A stretch of 24,470 bases of DNA from Stygibacter sp964604155 (lineage in GTDB: Bacteria; Cloacimonadota; Cloacimonadia; Cloacimonadales; TCS61), in assembly GCA_964604155.1 (NCBI GenBank), contig CAZRXY010000116.1:1-24470 (forward strand). Direction: 5' to 3'. Positions 1 through 8,000 of the stretch are shown here, one piece after another. The position numbers and the translations under genes are program-made. Position 1 is the stretch's first letter; every line of letters begins with the position of its first letter. The notes under the pieces were generated by a model, which saw only the letters and a program-made list of their open reading frames with translations, ran no database searches and was not told where the DNA came from.

Positions 1-231
1 TTCGAAAAGTGGAAATAATGATCAAGTAAACAATTAGTCGTCACCATTGCGAAGGTCTAAAGACCATTCGCAAGGTAACTTAGATTGTTGATAACCTCCC
101 AATTGAGACCTCACGGATGTGCGTTAGCTCTCCGGGATGGTTGACCAAGGATAATACAACCTAATACTTTATTTCACAGTTAATTAGAACTGCGATTAAT
201 TCAAAAAACAGGGGGATGCCTGATTTCTCTT
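1..231. repeat. Left copy of a ~225-bp inverted repeat
   Basis: This segment matches, in reverse complement, the segment at 2844-3068; paired positions sum to 3069 without gaps over at least the first 190 bases. Positions 4-98 are identical to 2971-3065 for 95 consecutive bases. Positions 99-190 carry scattered substitutions (roughly 80% identity by eye), and weak similarity with small gaps continues to about 231. The conserved outer part holds an imperfect palindrome (29-89). I see no open reading frame in it and no transposase nearby. It could be a dispersed repeat (MITE-like), the end of a larger element, or a structured RNA. The left edge may be cut by the window, since homology starts at base 1. 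Confidence 0.9.
29..89. other. Long imperfect palindrome in left repeat copy
   Basis: The core 47-73 is nearly self-complementary: TTGCGAA, then GGTCT, a two-base AA loop, AGACC, one unpaired A, and TTCGCAA. The arms extend outward with GTCACC against GGTAAC (five of six pair) and AACAAT (29-34) against ATTGTT (84-89), separated by a small internal loop. The folded arm would be about 30 nt long. It is unchanged in the other repeat copy (2980-3040). It could act as an RNA stem-loop or a DNA cruciform/hairpin. It is not a rho-independent terminator, because no T-run follows on either strand. Confidence 0.75.
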
Positions 232-1014
232 TTGAATGGGTGAGAATCACTGGGACAATTTTTTTAGCCACGGATTTACACGGATTCATTGAATATCTAT
301 TTGCCTGTAACTTATTGATGAAAATTCATGGTTCGGATTTGTACTGATCAGGCGAAATGAGATGAAAATTATCTCGATAAAACTGAGGAACTTTACTGGC
401 ATGAGGAAGATAAATCAGACCAGGATAGACTTTGTAGGTAGATTTTAATGGTAGTATAAACTTGTATATATCTAATCTTATTCAAGTTATTCATCAGGAA
501 ATTAAGGTACAGTCCATAAAAAAATAGTCAATCAAGATGATTTTCTTTCATTGCAGAATAAAATGCCAAGAAATTAAAAAGGTGCATAAATATATCCCAA
601 AAAGCGTAAAAGTGTGGCAAACACGGTTTATAGCTATATATATTAGTTATATACGATGTAACTTTAGTGCAACTCTTTGTTTTATAAGTGTATCATGTTG
701 TTTTATAGTGTTTTATGTATTAGCGTGAGAAGTGATGGCTTTTTGCGGTGAACGGTGATGGGTAGCTCCGTGCTTTCAGTTCGGGGATCGATCGGTTCCC
801 TTTCGTAATCGGGATTTATCCCAGAATTTTTTTTGAAGCCGGGTCGGTGGTTGGAACTTGTTTCAGTTCATTATCCGGGATTTTTCGCTTAGTTTCGAAA
901 TATTTTTGGTTGATGGCTCAGGATTCACATTTTCAGGATAATTTTGTATTTTTCCGGGTGATGTGCTGAATAATTTCTTATTAAACTGTCATCTTTTTGT
1001 TTTTTTCTCCTTTA
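232..1014. other. Long gene-free region with a degenerate repeat fragment
   Basis: No convincing coding region lies here. The longest frame (537-728, 63 codons) has no Shine-Dalgarno sequence, an atypical composition (many Cys, Phe and Ile), and sits in very AT-rich DNA. Positions about 267-292 contain the motif GCCACGGATT followed by ACACGGATTCA, which recurs in altered form at 2660-2685. A weak four-base-pair stem (GGGA-TTTA-TCCC, 811-822) followed by eight T's at about 827-834 could be a poor plus-strand terminator, but no plus-strand gene precedes it. Nothing resembling a terminator for the minus-strand gene ending at 1015 was recognised. Confidence 0.6.
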
Positions 1015-2265
1015 CTATTTTAAAAGCAGCAATTTGTGATTTGCTGAGAATTCTGGCGTTGTGATGCGGCAGTGATAGAATCCTGAAGATAGCGGGGCGT
1101 CACTATTGCTGAGTCCGTTCCAGGTATGCGAATGAGTGCCGGAGTGCAGATAGCCGGAATAGAGATTATTAACGAGCTGACCTTTTGCATTATAGATATC
1201 GATCGTTGCCCGGGTAGATTTACTTAGTAGGAAACTGATAGTTGTAGAAGGATTGAAGGGATTAGGGAAATTCCGGATTGAAAGAGGATGACTGGTTATT
1301 TCTTCGGGATTGGAATCCGCTGAGTAACCTGTGAGCAAATAGAGTCCATCATCAGAGCAGGCGACCAGATTAGGGCAATTTATTAAAGGGAACAAGGAAA
1401 ATCCGTTGATATAATGGCAATTTAGTCCATCATTAACAAAATCTATCTCCTGAATGTCCGGTAGCCAGCAGGCTACGCCGGTATAGGTAGTATGCGGAAA
1501 TTCCCAGCCGACAAAGACATTATCGGCAAATTTGATAGAAACAGCCGCAAGATCGATAGACCAGAATTCTACTGACCAGTTGGCGCCGAAATCGATTGAG
1601 CTGTAGAGCCCTGAGGAATAGGATTGACCTGGGAATATCCCATAAAATGTGCCATTGCTGGTTACTGCCATTCTGGTGATTGGGTAATAAGAGCTGCTCA
1701 TTGACCATGTTTGACCTGCGTCTTGGGAATAATATGTATTCCCGGCAGCAGTTACTACATAGTTACCCCCATAATATGCCATGTCATGGCAGGATAAACC
1801 GTCAAAAAAGGGAACGCTTTGCCAGGACAATCCGTGTGAAGAACGGAAGAGTCCTTCTTCACCACCGGCATAAAAGCTGGAATCGGCGGGGCAATAAGTG
1901 ATAAAACGCGGGTTCATAAGCCATAGCAGTAGATAGAATTCATGATTTGAATAATTGAAAGCATAAATGCCATCGGAGTCTGATCCGTCTCCAATCGCAA
2001 AAATCAGATCCGCAGTAGCAGTGACTACCACTTCCACATCCCAGACCGGCAATCCTGAATAGGAATATTCCTGCCACTGAGCATTTTCATTCAATATGAT
2101 ACCGCTGTCTGTACAGATAACCTCGTAATGAAGATCGTCTTCAATAAAAGTGTAGCTATTGGCACAAATACCTGCCGGACCAAAGGTCTCCCATTGATAG
2201 GCGGTTAAAGGGAGTGAAAACAGAATTAGTGCTGCAAAGCTGAAGTAATAAGGGCTTTTCTTCAT
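1015..2265 (-). CDS. Secreted BNR/Asp-box beta-propeller protein with T9SS-type C-terminal domain
   Basis: A 416-residue secreted protein. The start chosen is the ATG at 2265, preceded by GGAGG seven bases upstream and opening a clean signal peptide (MKKSPYYFSFAALILFSLPLTA); the 13-residue upstream extension has no ribosome site. Two perfect Asp-box motifs (S-x-D-x-G-x-x-W) lie at residues 180-187 and 223-230, with a degenerate one near 141-148, indicating a BNR/sortilin-like propeller often used for carbohydrate or protein binding. Residues ~330-416 form a FlgD-like C-terminal domain with NFPNPFNPSTT, then DIYNAKGQLV and a final strand ending LLLLK, the type used as a type IX secretion signal. 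No catalytic residues of a sialidase can be assigned. It stands alone between two inverted repeats and has no operon partner. A TTGACA lies on its strand at 2359-2354, without a convincing -10. Confidence 0.85.
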   Translation of the reverse strand: MKKSPYYFSFAALILFSLPLTAYQWETFGPAGICANSYTFIEDDLHYEVICTDSGIILNENAQWQEYSYSGLPVWDVEVVVTATADLIFAIGDGSDSDGIYAFNYSNHEFYLLLWLMNPRFITYCPADSSFYAGGEEGLFRSSHGLSWQSVPFFDGLSCHDMAYYGGNYVVTAAGNTYYSQDAGQTWSMSSSYYPITRMAVTSNGTFYGIFPGQSYSSGLYSSIDFGANWSVEFWSIDLAAVSIKFADNVFVGWEFPHTTYTGVACWLPDIQEIDFVNDGLNCHYINGFSLFPLINCPNLVACSDDGLYLLTGYSADSNPEEITSHPLSIRNFPNPFNPSTTISFLLSKSTRATIDIYNAKGQLVNNLYSGYLHSGTHSHTWNGLSNSDAPLSSGFYHCRITTPEFSANHKLLLLK

Positions 2266-2843
2266 AATAATCCTCCAGAAATATATTAATAGATGAAGCT
2301 GCATCTTGGCTTAATAATCCTGCAGTACGAGTCCTTTCAAAGATGAAAAATTCTGTCAAATAATTTTTTGAAATATAGCATACCCCCGGAAATTTCATAG
2401 TGCTGGAAGCTGCGGCGTCCACGTCGTAGAGATTTGGTTACTATTAACCGAGTAAAAGAATTTTTTGCCACCAACTACGAACAAGGTTCGACATGGCAGG
2501 CAGAGAACACAGAGGACACTGAGGGAATATAATGAAAATGCGAAGATGGGAAGATGAGAAGATGGGAAATTGAAGATGGTGATTGGTGATTGGTGATTGG
2601 TGATTGGGGAGAAGTGAGAAGGGGAGGAAAATGCGAAGATGCGAAGATGTAAGATTAGTGCCACGGATTAAACGAATCAGCACGGATAATGTAAGGTGAA
2701 GATGAGAAATTGGGATTTAGTAATAATTATTTCTTACTTTTTCAGAGTAATTAGAATTTACTTGGTGAAGCCTGTGTAATTTCATTATTGCCAGTAAGCT
2801 AACAACTTGTTTATTAGAAAACGTGGGGGAGCCTGTTTTTTTT
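2266..2843. other. Gene-free region: 5' leader and low-complexity repeats
   Basis: The stretch next to 2265 is the leader of the propeller gene, including the GGAGG ribosome site at about 2273-2277 (minus strand). Positions 2365-2386 (TTTTTTGAAATATAGCATAC and on) resemble 2838-2860 in the inner end of the right repeat copy. From about 2500 to 2690 the DNA is a patchwork of simple motifs: an AGAGAACACAGAGGACACTG segment (2501-2522), repeated GAAGATG, four GGTGATT units and a CCACGGATT motif. Minus-strand frames across it (2395-2664, 2444-2683) translate to repetitive Ser/His/Pro/Ile-rich sequence and are not credible genes. Confidence 0.6.
2542..2654. repeat. GAAGATG / GGTGATT simple-repeat cluster
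   Basis: GAAGATG and close variants occur repeatedly at 2542-2577 and again at 2632-2650. Between them, GGTGATT is repeated four times in perfect tandem (period 7, 2578-2605). The cluster lies between motifs of the ACACAGAGGACACTGAGG and CCACGGATT types. From memory, such strings recur in intergenic DNA of unrelated environmental bacteria; no function is known to me. Confidence 0.8.
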
Positions 2844-3068
2844 GAAAATTTGGCATACCCTTGTTTGAATGTATAGTAGTTCTAATTAGCTGGGGAAAAA
2901 TGAATTAAGTTGTATTATCCATGGTCGATCATCCCGGAGAGCTAAGGCCCATCAGGGAGGTCTCAATTGAGAGGTTATCAACAATCTAAGTTACCTTGCG
3001 AATGGTCTTTAGACCTTCGCAATGGTGACGACTAATTGTTTACTTGATCATTATTTCCACTTTTCAAA
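2844..3068. repeat. Right copy of the ~225-bp inverted repeat
   Basis: Reverse-complement counterpart of 1-231. Bases 2971-3065 are identical to 4-98; bases ~2878-2970 diverge moderately and similarity fades near 2844. It carries the same long palindrome at 2980-3040. A perfect 12-base palindrome TCTCAATTGAGA lies at 2961-2972, disrupted by one change (position 99) in the left copy. It ends about 40 bp before a possible promoter for the downstream plus-strand operon, so it could also influence that transcript. Confidence 0.9.
2980..3040. other. Long imperfect palindrome in right repeat copy
   Basis: Identical to the left-copy palindrome in reverse complement: core TTGCGAATGGTCTTTAGACC continuing to TTCGCAA (2996-3022), outer arms AACAAT/ATTGTT. 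No substitution separates the two copies here although flanking sequence has diverged. Confidence 0.75.
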
Positions 3069-3107
3069 TTAATTCCGGGAGTATACCAGGGTTGAAAAAT
3101 AAAGAAT

Positions 3108-3136
3108 TTGACATTAGAATATCGGAAATGGAGAAT
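3108..3136 (+). promoter_or_regulatory. Possible promoter of the plus-strand operon
   Basis: TTGACA at 3108-3113 is followed after 17 bases by GAGAAT (3131-3136), a four-of-six match to the sigma-70 -10 box. An alternative Bacteroidota-like -7 element, TAGTTTTG (TAnnTTTG type), lies at 3136-3143, but its distance to the TTG box is longer than usual. It sits 60-85 bases upstream of the first gene of the operon, between the repeat and the start codon. Promoter consensus in this lineage is unknown to me. Confidence 0.3.
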
Positions 3137-3193
3137 AGTTTTGTAGCAGGGGGACGATGAAGGATTACAAAATAAAGCAGAAGGGAGAGTAAG

Positions 3194-3436
3194 ATGTCTC
3201 AGGAGAATTATGGAGCAGATCGTGAGCGGGGAGTATCAGTAGGTGACTGGATTTTTACGATAATCATATCTTCAATACCATTTTTGGGAATTATTGCATT
3301 ATTATTATGGGCATTTGGCAGTTCCACTCCGTTATGCAAGTCAAATTGGGCAAAAGCCTGGTTATTTTTACAGATATTAGGTTATCTGGCAGCGATTTTA
3401 TTCTGGGGTACAGTTGTGAGTGTGCTGGCGCTATAG
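3194..3436 (+). CDS. Small two-helix membrane protein, function unknown
   Basis: An 80-residue protein with a strong ribosome site (AGGGAGAG, 3182-3189). The first ~17 residues are polar, followed by two hydrophobic helices at about residues 18-42 and 55-79, separated by a short polar loop (STPLCKSNWAKA). The layout, with 'W.FT.......P..G.I.LL.WAFG' in helix 1 and 'K.NWAKA' in the loop, is shared by small uncharacterised membrane proteins in many bacteria; I cannot assign a function. It is the first gene of the plus-strand operon, 45 nt ahead of the outer-membrane protein gene. Confidence 0.75.
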   Translation: MSQENYGADRERGVSVGDWIFTIIISSIPFLGIIALLLWAFGSSTPLCKSNWAKAWLFLQILGYLAAILFWGTVVSVLAL

Positions 3437-3481
3437 AAAAGAAAGGAATAGAATAGAAAAGAATAAGTGATAAGGAGAATT

Positions 3482-5020
3482 ATGAGACGGCATGTTTGCA
3501 GTCTTTATCTGTTTTTTTTATTATCAGGGCTGTATTCCGGTGGTTTACTTCATGCAGCGAGTGAGCTTAGCGAGCTTGATTGCGGTTTTTTCAGGGGTTA
3601 TTATTACTATTATCTGAATATTTTTTCGGGCTGGGGAGGAGGATTTGATCAATCCGGTCAGTTCCGGGAGAATCCGGTATTATTGGGGTGCTTAGAAGGA
3701 AATCAGTTTAGTTTGGGTATGAATCCCCGGTTTTGCTTAGATGCCGGCACATTGATGAGCGATTATAATAACAGGCTCAATACTGAGATAGATGATCTAA
3801 TATCGAGTGTGAAATCAGACACGCTTAGGGTGCTGTATCCCCGGGTTAATCTGGCTTTTGGACAATCTGGCGGGATAAAGGATCTCACAATACGGATGCA
3901 TTCAGGAGTATCGGGTTCATGGGGGATTTCTTTATGGAGTCCCTTGCTTTTGGGAGGTGAGCTTACCGGTAATTCTATCACGATGACATTGGCTACTGAT
4001 GCCGGGCTGAGTGATAATGAAGAGACCAGAATAGTATTAGGAAATGATCTTCGTTTAGCAGCTGAATTGCAATTAAATCAGACGCGGATGAGTTATGTTT
4101 ACAGGTTCAAAAATGACATTCATTTAGGAGTCGGGATAGACCTGATACATGTAAAGATAAGCGGTGATGGATATAGCAGAACTGAGGGCTTTATTCGCCA
4201 ATATGGAGGTGATACTGATATCACACAGGCGTTTAATGATCCTTTGGACGGTGAATATTTTCGCAATACGTTAGATAATTACTGGCACTTGGGGTATGAG
4301 GATTTGATAACGGGCATAAATGGAGGATTGTCATATCAATTAACAGAGTCATCGCTTTTGGATTTGGGTTTTTCTCAGCCCTGTCGGCAGGAGCTTTCGG
4401 GCAGCAGTGAGGGTGTTTTGCATGAAATAGGTGCTGTGGATTATGAAGCTTTGATCGGTTTAGCCGAGGGTGAGCTGTTTGATGAACTGCTTCTGGAGCC
4501 CAGCAGGATGACCTATACGAATGCAACGGTTTACAGCAGCCGCAGCCTGGTATTCAGTTATCCGGGCATCCTTCGTTTTGGTCTTGGGATAGAATTAGCA
4601 AGAACAAGGCATCAGTTTTCTCTGGCGGCATATCTTGGAGACTTATCATTTCGTTATAAGGGCTATGTGAGAGAAAACGGCAGAGAGAAAACAGGAAATA
4701 GTTTCAAGGAATTTGAGCGAAGCAGGGGGGTAGATTATACTTGGGGGATGGAGATCAAATCCAAGCTGGAGTATAATTTAGTGCACCGGTTTTCTTCCAG
4801 ATTCGGGATGTATTTCACGTTTCAGTATTATACAATGAAAGAGTTTGATGATAATGCAGCCCAGGAAGATGCTACAGAAGATTTGCTGCATCTGGCAGCA
4901 GGGAATTTTGGATTAAGTTGGCAATTAAGTGAGAAGCTTAAGGCAGAATGTATGTTAGCGGGATTTCCAGGACCTTTTCTAAGTACAAAGCTGACCTACA
5001 GGTTTGGGCGTGATGAGTAG
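3482..5020 (+). CDS. Outer-membrane beta-barrel-like protein
   Basis: 512 residues from the ATG at 3482, chosen because AAGGAG (3472-3477) sits just upstream; a GTG at 3467 in the same frame would place that ribosome site inside the gene. Residues 1-27 form a signal peptide ending near LLHAASE. The mature part alternates hydrophobic and polar residues, is rich in Gly, Tyr and aromatic strand ends (for example GVSGSWGISLWSPLLLGGEL), and ends with a strand followed by a short charged tail (LTYRFGRDE). This is the look of a transmembrane barrel of the PorV/FadL or DUF5723 type, but the family is not certain. Its stop codon overlaps the start of the giant-protein gene by 8 nt, which suggests coupled translation and a shared role, for example as an export or anchoring partner. 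Confidence 0.6.
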   Translation: MRRHVCSLYLFFLLSGLYSGGLLHAASELSELDCGFFRGYYYYYLNIFSGWGGGFDQSGQFRENPVLLGCLEGNQFSLGMNPRFCLDAGTLMSDYNNRLNTEIDDLISSVKSDTLRVLYPRVNLAFGQSGGIKDLTIRMHSGVSGSWGISLWSPLLLGGELTGNSITMTLATDAGLSDNEETRIVLGNDLRLAAELQLNQTRMSYVYRFKNDIHLGVGIDLIHVKISGDGYSRTEGFIRQYGGDTDITQAFNDPLDGEYFRNTLDNYWHLGYEDLITGINGGLSYQLTESSLLDLGFSQPCRQELSGSSEGVLHEIGAVDYEALIGLAEGELFDELLLEPSRMTYTNATVYSSRSLVFSYPGILRFGLGIELARTRHQFSLAAYLGDLSFRYKGYVRENGREKTGNSFKEFERSRGVDYTWGMEIKSKLEYNLVHRFSSRFGMYFTFQYYTMKEFDDNAAQEDATEDLLHLAAGNFGLSWQLSEKLKAECMLAGFPGPFLSTKLTYRFGRDE

Positions 5021-8000
5021 GGTTCTGATCGTCTTGATCCTTCTATCCTGCCTGGTGCTTGCCGGAATGGATATAGCCTTTGGCACGAGGATAGACCGAG
5101 GTCCTCTACAGAACGATGAGCTAACGGAAGCATCCGGTCTGGCAGAATCTGGCAGGGACAGCGAAGTGCTGTGGACACACAATGATTCCGGCGGTGATGC
5201 TGCACTCTATGCTCTTGATAAATGGGGAGAACATCTGGGCAAATATTTTCTGACAGGTATCAGTTTCCGAGATGTAGAAGATATCTGCAGTGGTAATGGA
5301 CCTCAACCCGGAGAAAAATATCTCTACCTTGCAGATATTGGTGATAATCAGGGCAGTTATACCCAGAAATATATCTATCGTGTTTGTGAGCCGCAAGTGA
5401 ATGCGGGACAGAGTCCTGAGGACTTTGTTATACCGCCGGAAGATATTGAAGTGATTAGTTTTACATATCCCGCAGGTCTCAGGTATGATGCGGAGACAAT
5501 ATTCATAGATAATGCTACAAAAGATATCTATCTGGTGACCAAGCGTAATCCGGATAATCCTTATAGTGGAAATTCTGATATTGTATTCAAAGCAGCATAT
5601 CCTCAAAGCACTACAATCACCATAGAGCTTGAGGAGTTTTATGAACTGGAACTGGATGATTATCAGGGTTATGGGATAACGGCGGGAGATTTATCGGATA
5701 GCGGATTAGAGCTCTTGCTGAAAACATATTCCCAGGTATTTTACTGGGTATTAGAACCCGGGCAGGGGTTCGATGAAATTTTCGATCTTCCAGCCTGGGA
5801 AGTACATTACCAAATGGAGCCTCAGGGTGAAGCGCTTTGTTGGAGCGGTGGAGCTGAGGGTTATTTTACCTGTGGTGAAGAATATGCGGGTTATCCCTCT
5901 CATCTGGCTTATTATCCACGCTATAGCAGTTTTATCCAGATAAGTGAACTTCCTACTGGATTATACAAACCAGATGAGCAGCTACAAATAGTCTGGCAGC
6001 CTCCGGGATTATACAATCAATTGTACCTTAGCACTCAGTTTGGGGCAATGGAGCTGGAAAATTATGAGGCAAGCGGAGTCTGGGGAGAGGATATCCTGTT
6101 TTGCACTCCGCAGCAGCTTGGGATTGGCGTGGGTATCTATCACGCTATATTGCACAATCCGGAGTATGATTATCTATCAATCGTATTTCCCTTGATAGTG
6201 GAATCTGCATCTGCAACTCAAATGATCTATCCCCCCAATGGCAGCACTATCACAGATCCGTTGCCGGTATTTCAATGGCAGTCTAATCCTGGTGTGCCTT
6301 ATTACCTCATAGGGATTTCAGATACACCTTTCACGATTGAGCACGATGAAAACGGTGATACAGTGATCACGGGCATAGAGACTGTGTGGCAGGCAATTAC
6401 GCATGATACAGCACTCATGTATGGTATGCCGGACCCGTCTGGTTATTTTGAAGTAAATGCACCACCTCTGATACCGGGGCAGGAATACAACTGGATTATC
6501 GCCAATAATTATGGCAATGATCCACTGTTAACTTCCAAAGTAGCCGGCAGTCCCTTTTCTTTTTATTACAGTGCCCAGGAGACACTTCCTCAACCTGTGC
6601 TCCTGGATCCCTATGAAGGAGCCTATATTAGCAGTAATGAGATAAATTTTGATTGGACAGAGGTGTCTGAGGCTATGTATTACCAGGTACAGGTTTTTGA
6701 AATCCGGCATGAAGGCAGCAATATTGGCAATTATCTGGTTTGGGATCAGGTGACCACAAATACTTCGATCAATATGAATGCCTCTTCAATACTGATAGCA
6801 GCCGATTATGTGTGGAAGGTCTATGCCACGAGCTCAACCGAGGTAAGCTCTGTAAGCGATGCAGGTCATTTTTCTTATGATATTGCCACGGGCACACTTG
6901 CCTTGCAGGTACGTGATTATTATGGCAGTGCGGTAGCATTTGCCACAGCAGAGCTGGAGCCTATAGAGGGTTCATCGGATAATTTCCCGCTGGCAGTAAA
7001 TGAAAATGGCAATGAAACAAAAATACTGCCTGTGGGGCAATATATTCTGCAAGTGAGTAAGGATGGTTATGAACAGGCAGATACGGTCTTTACGATCACA
7101 GAGGGGATGGTGAATAATCTTCAGGTAAATATGCAGTATTCGCCTTCCGGTTTATATGGCAGAGTCACAGACGTATCCGGTTATAATATTGGTAACGTGA
7201 TCATTAGAGCCGAGTGTGAAAATGGTGAGGTGCGTGAATTTACGTCTATTAATGGCAGCTATTTGATCACAGTAACCTCGGGTGAGTGGACAGTAAGTGC
7301 TATCAAACAATCCTGGCTCTGCCTTAATGAGCAGACGCTGGATATTGAATCAGGTGCTTATCTGGGACTGTCTGATATCGTGATGTCTGAAAGCGAGAAG
7401 GACATTCAGGGCTACGTGCGAAACACAAATGGAATCGGTTTGATGCGTTGCCTGGTGACAGCGGATAATAACGGTTCTGCCAAGAGAACTATTAGCGATG
7501 CTGCAGGATTATACCGTTTTGATGGCGTAGATTATGGTGTTTTTGAGATAGCTGCTTTTAAACCCGGTTATTTTGGCAGCAATGAAGTTACGGTTCATAT
7601 CACGCCTGGCTCTCCCAGCCTCACTTCTGTAGCAGATCTTGTTCTGCAGCCTGCTTCGATGATCAATGGTACTGCCAGAAACGGATTAGTTGGATTAAAG
7701 CAGGTTACAATTACCGCCATTCCTGCCATGGGTGTATCTATTGTGACAACGACCAATGAATATGGAGATTATCTGCTAAATCTGGCAGCGGGGACGTATA
7801 ATATTGGAGCTCATCGGCCTCATTATACGAACCAGACGACCTATCAGGTGAGTTTGAATACAGGTGAAACATTGGATAATCTTGATTTTATCCTGATCCC
7901 AAATAATGGTTATATTACAGGCACAGTGACCAGTGAAGGCGATGGCATTGCCAATGTGCGTATAAGTGCAGGTGAGAATATAATATATTCTGATGAAGCC

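Noticed and set aside
29..89. Integron attC site or rho-independent terminator
   Set aside because: The palindrome is long, but I find no convincing pair of R-box core sites in the right places, the two copies are inverted to each other (not a cassette array), and no T-run follows either strand.
537..728. 63-codon frame as a small gene
   Set aside because: No ribosome site, unusual composition with many Cys, Ile and Phe, and very AT-rich context; most likely chance.
811..834. Plus-strand terminator GGGATTTATCCC plus T-run
   Set aside because: Only four stem pairs, and no plus-strand gene lies upstream within the window.
2395..2683. Two overlapping minus-strand frames of 79 and 89 codons
   Set aside because: They read through simple repeats and translate to repetitive SHLRIF and NHQSPIT strings; typical translation of junk repeats.
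2851..2866. Sigma-54 promoter (TGGCATACCCTTG)
   Set aside because: The spacing between the GG and the second element is one base short of the required 12, and the second element reads TTGT, not TTGC; it also lies inside the repeat.
1..3068. Complete insertion sequence or composite transposon
   Set aside because: No transposase or recombinase fragment was recognised between or next to the repeats, and no target-site duplication can be judged because the left end is at the window edge.
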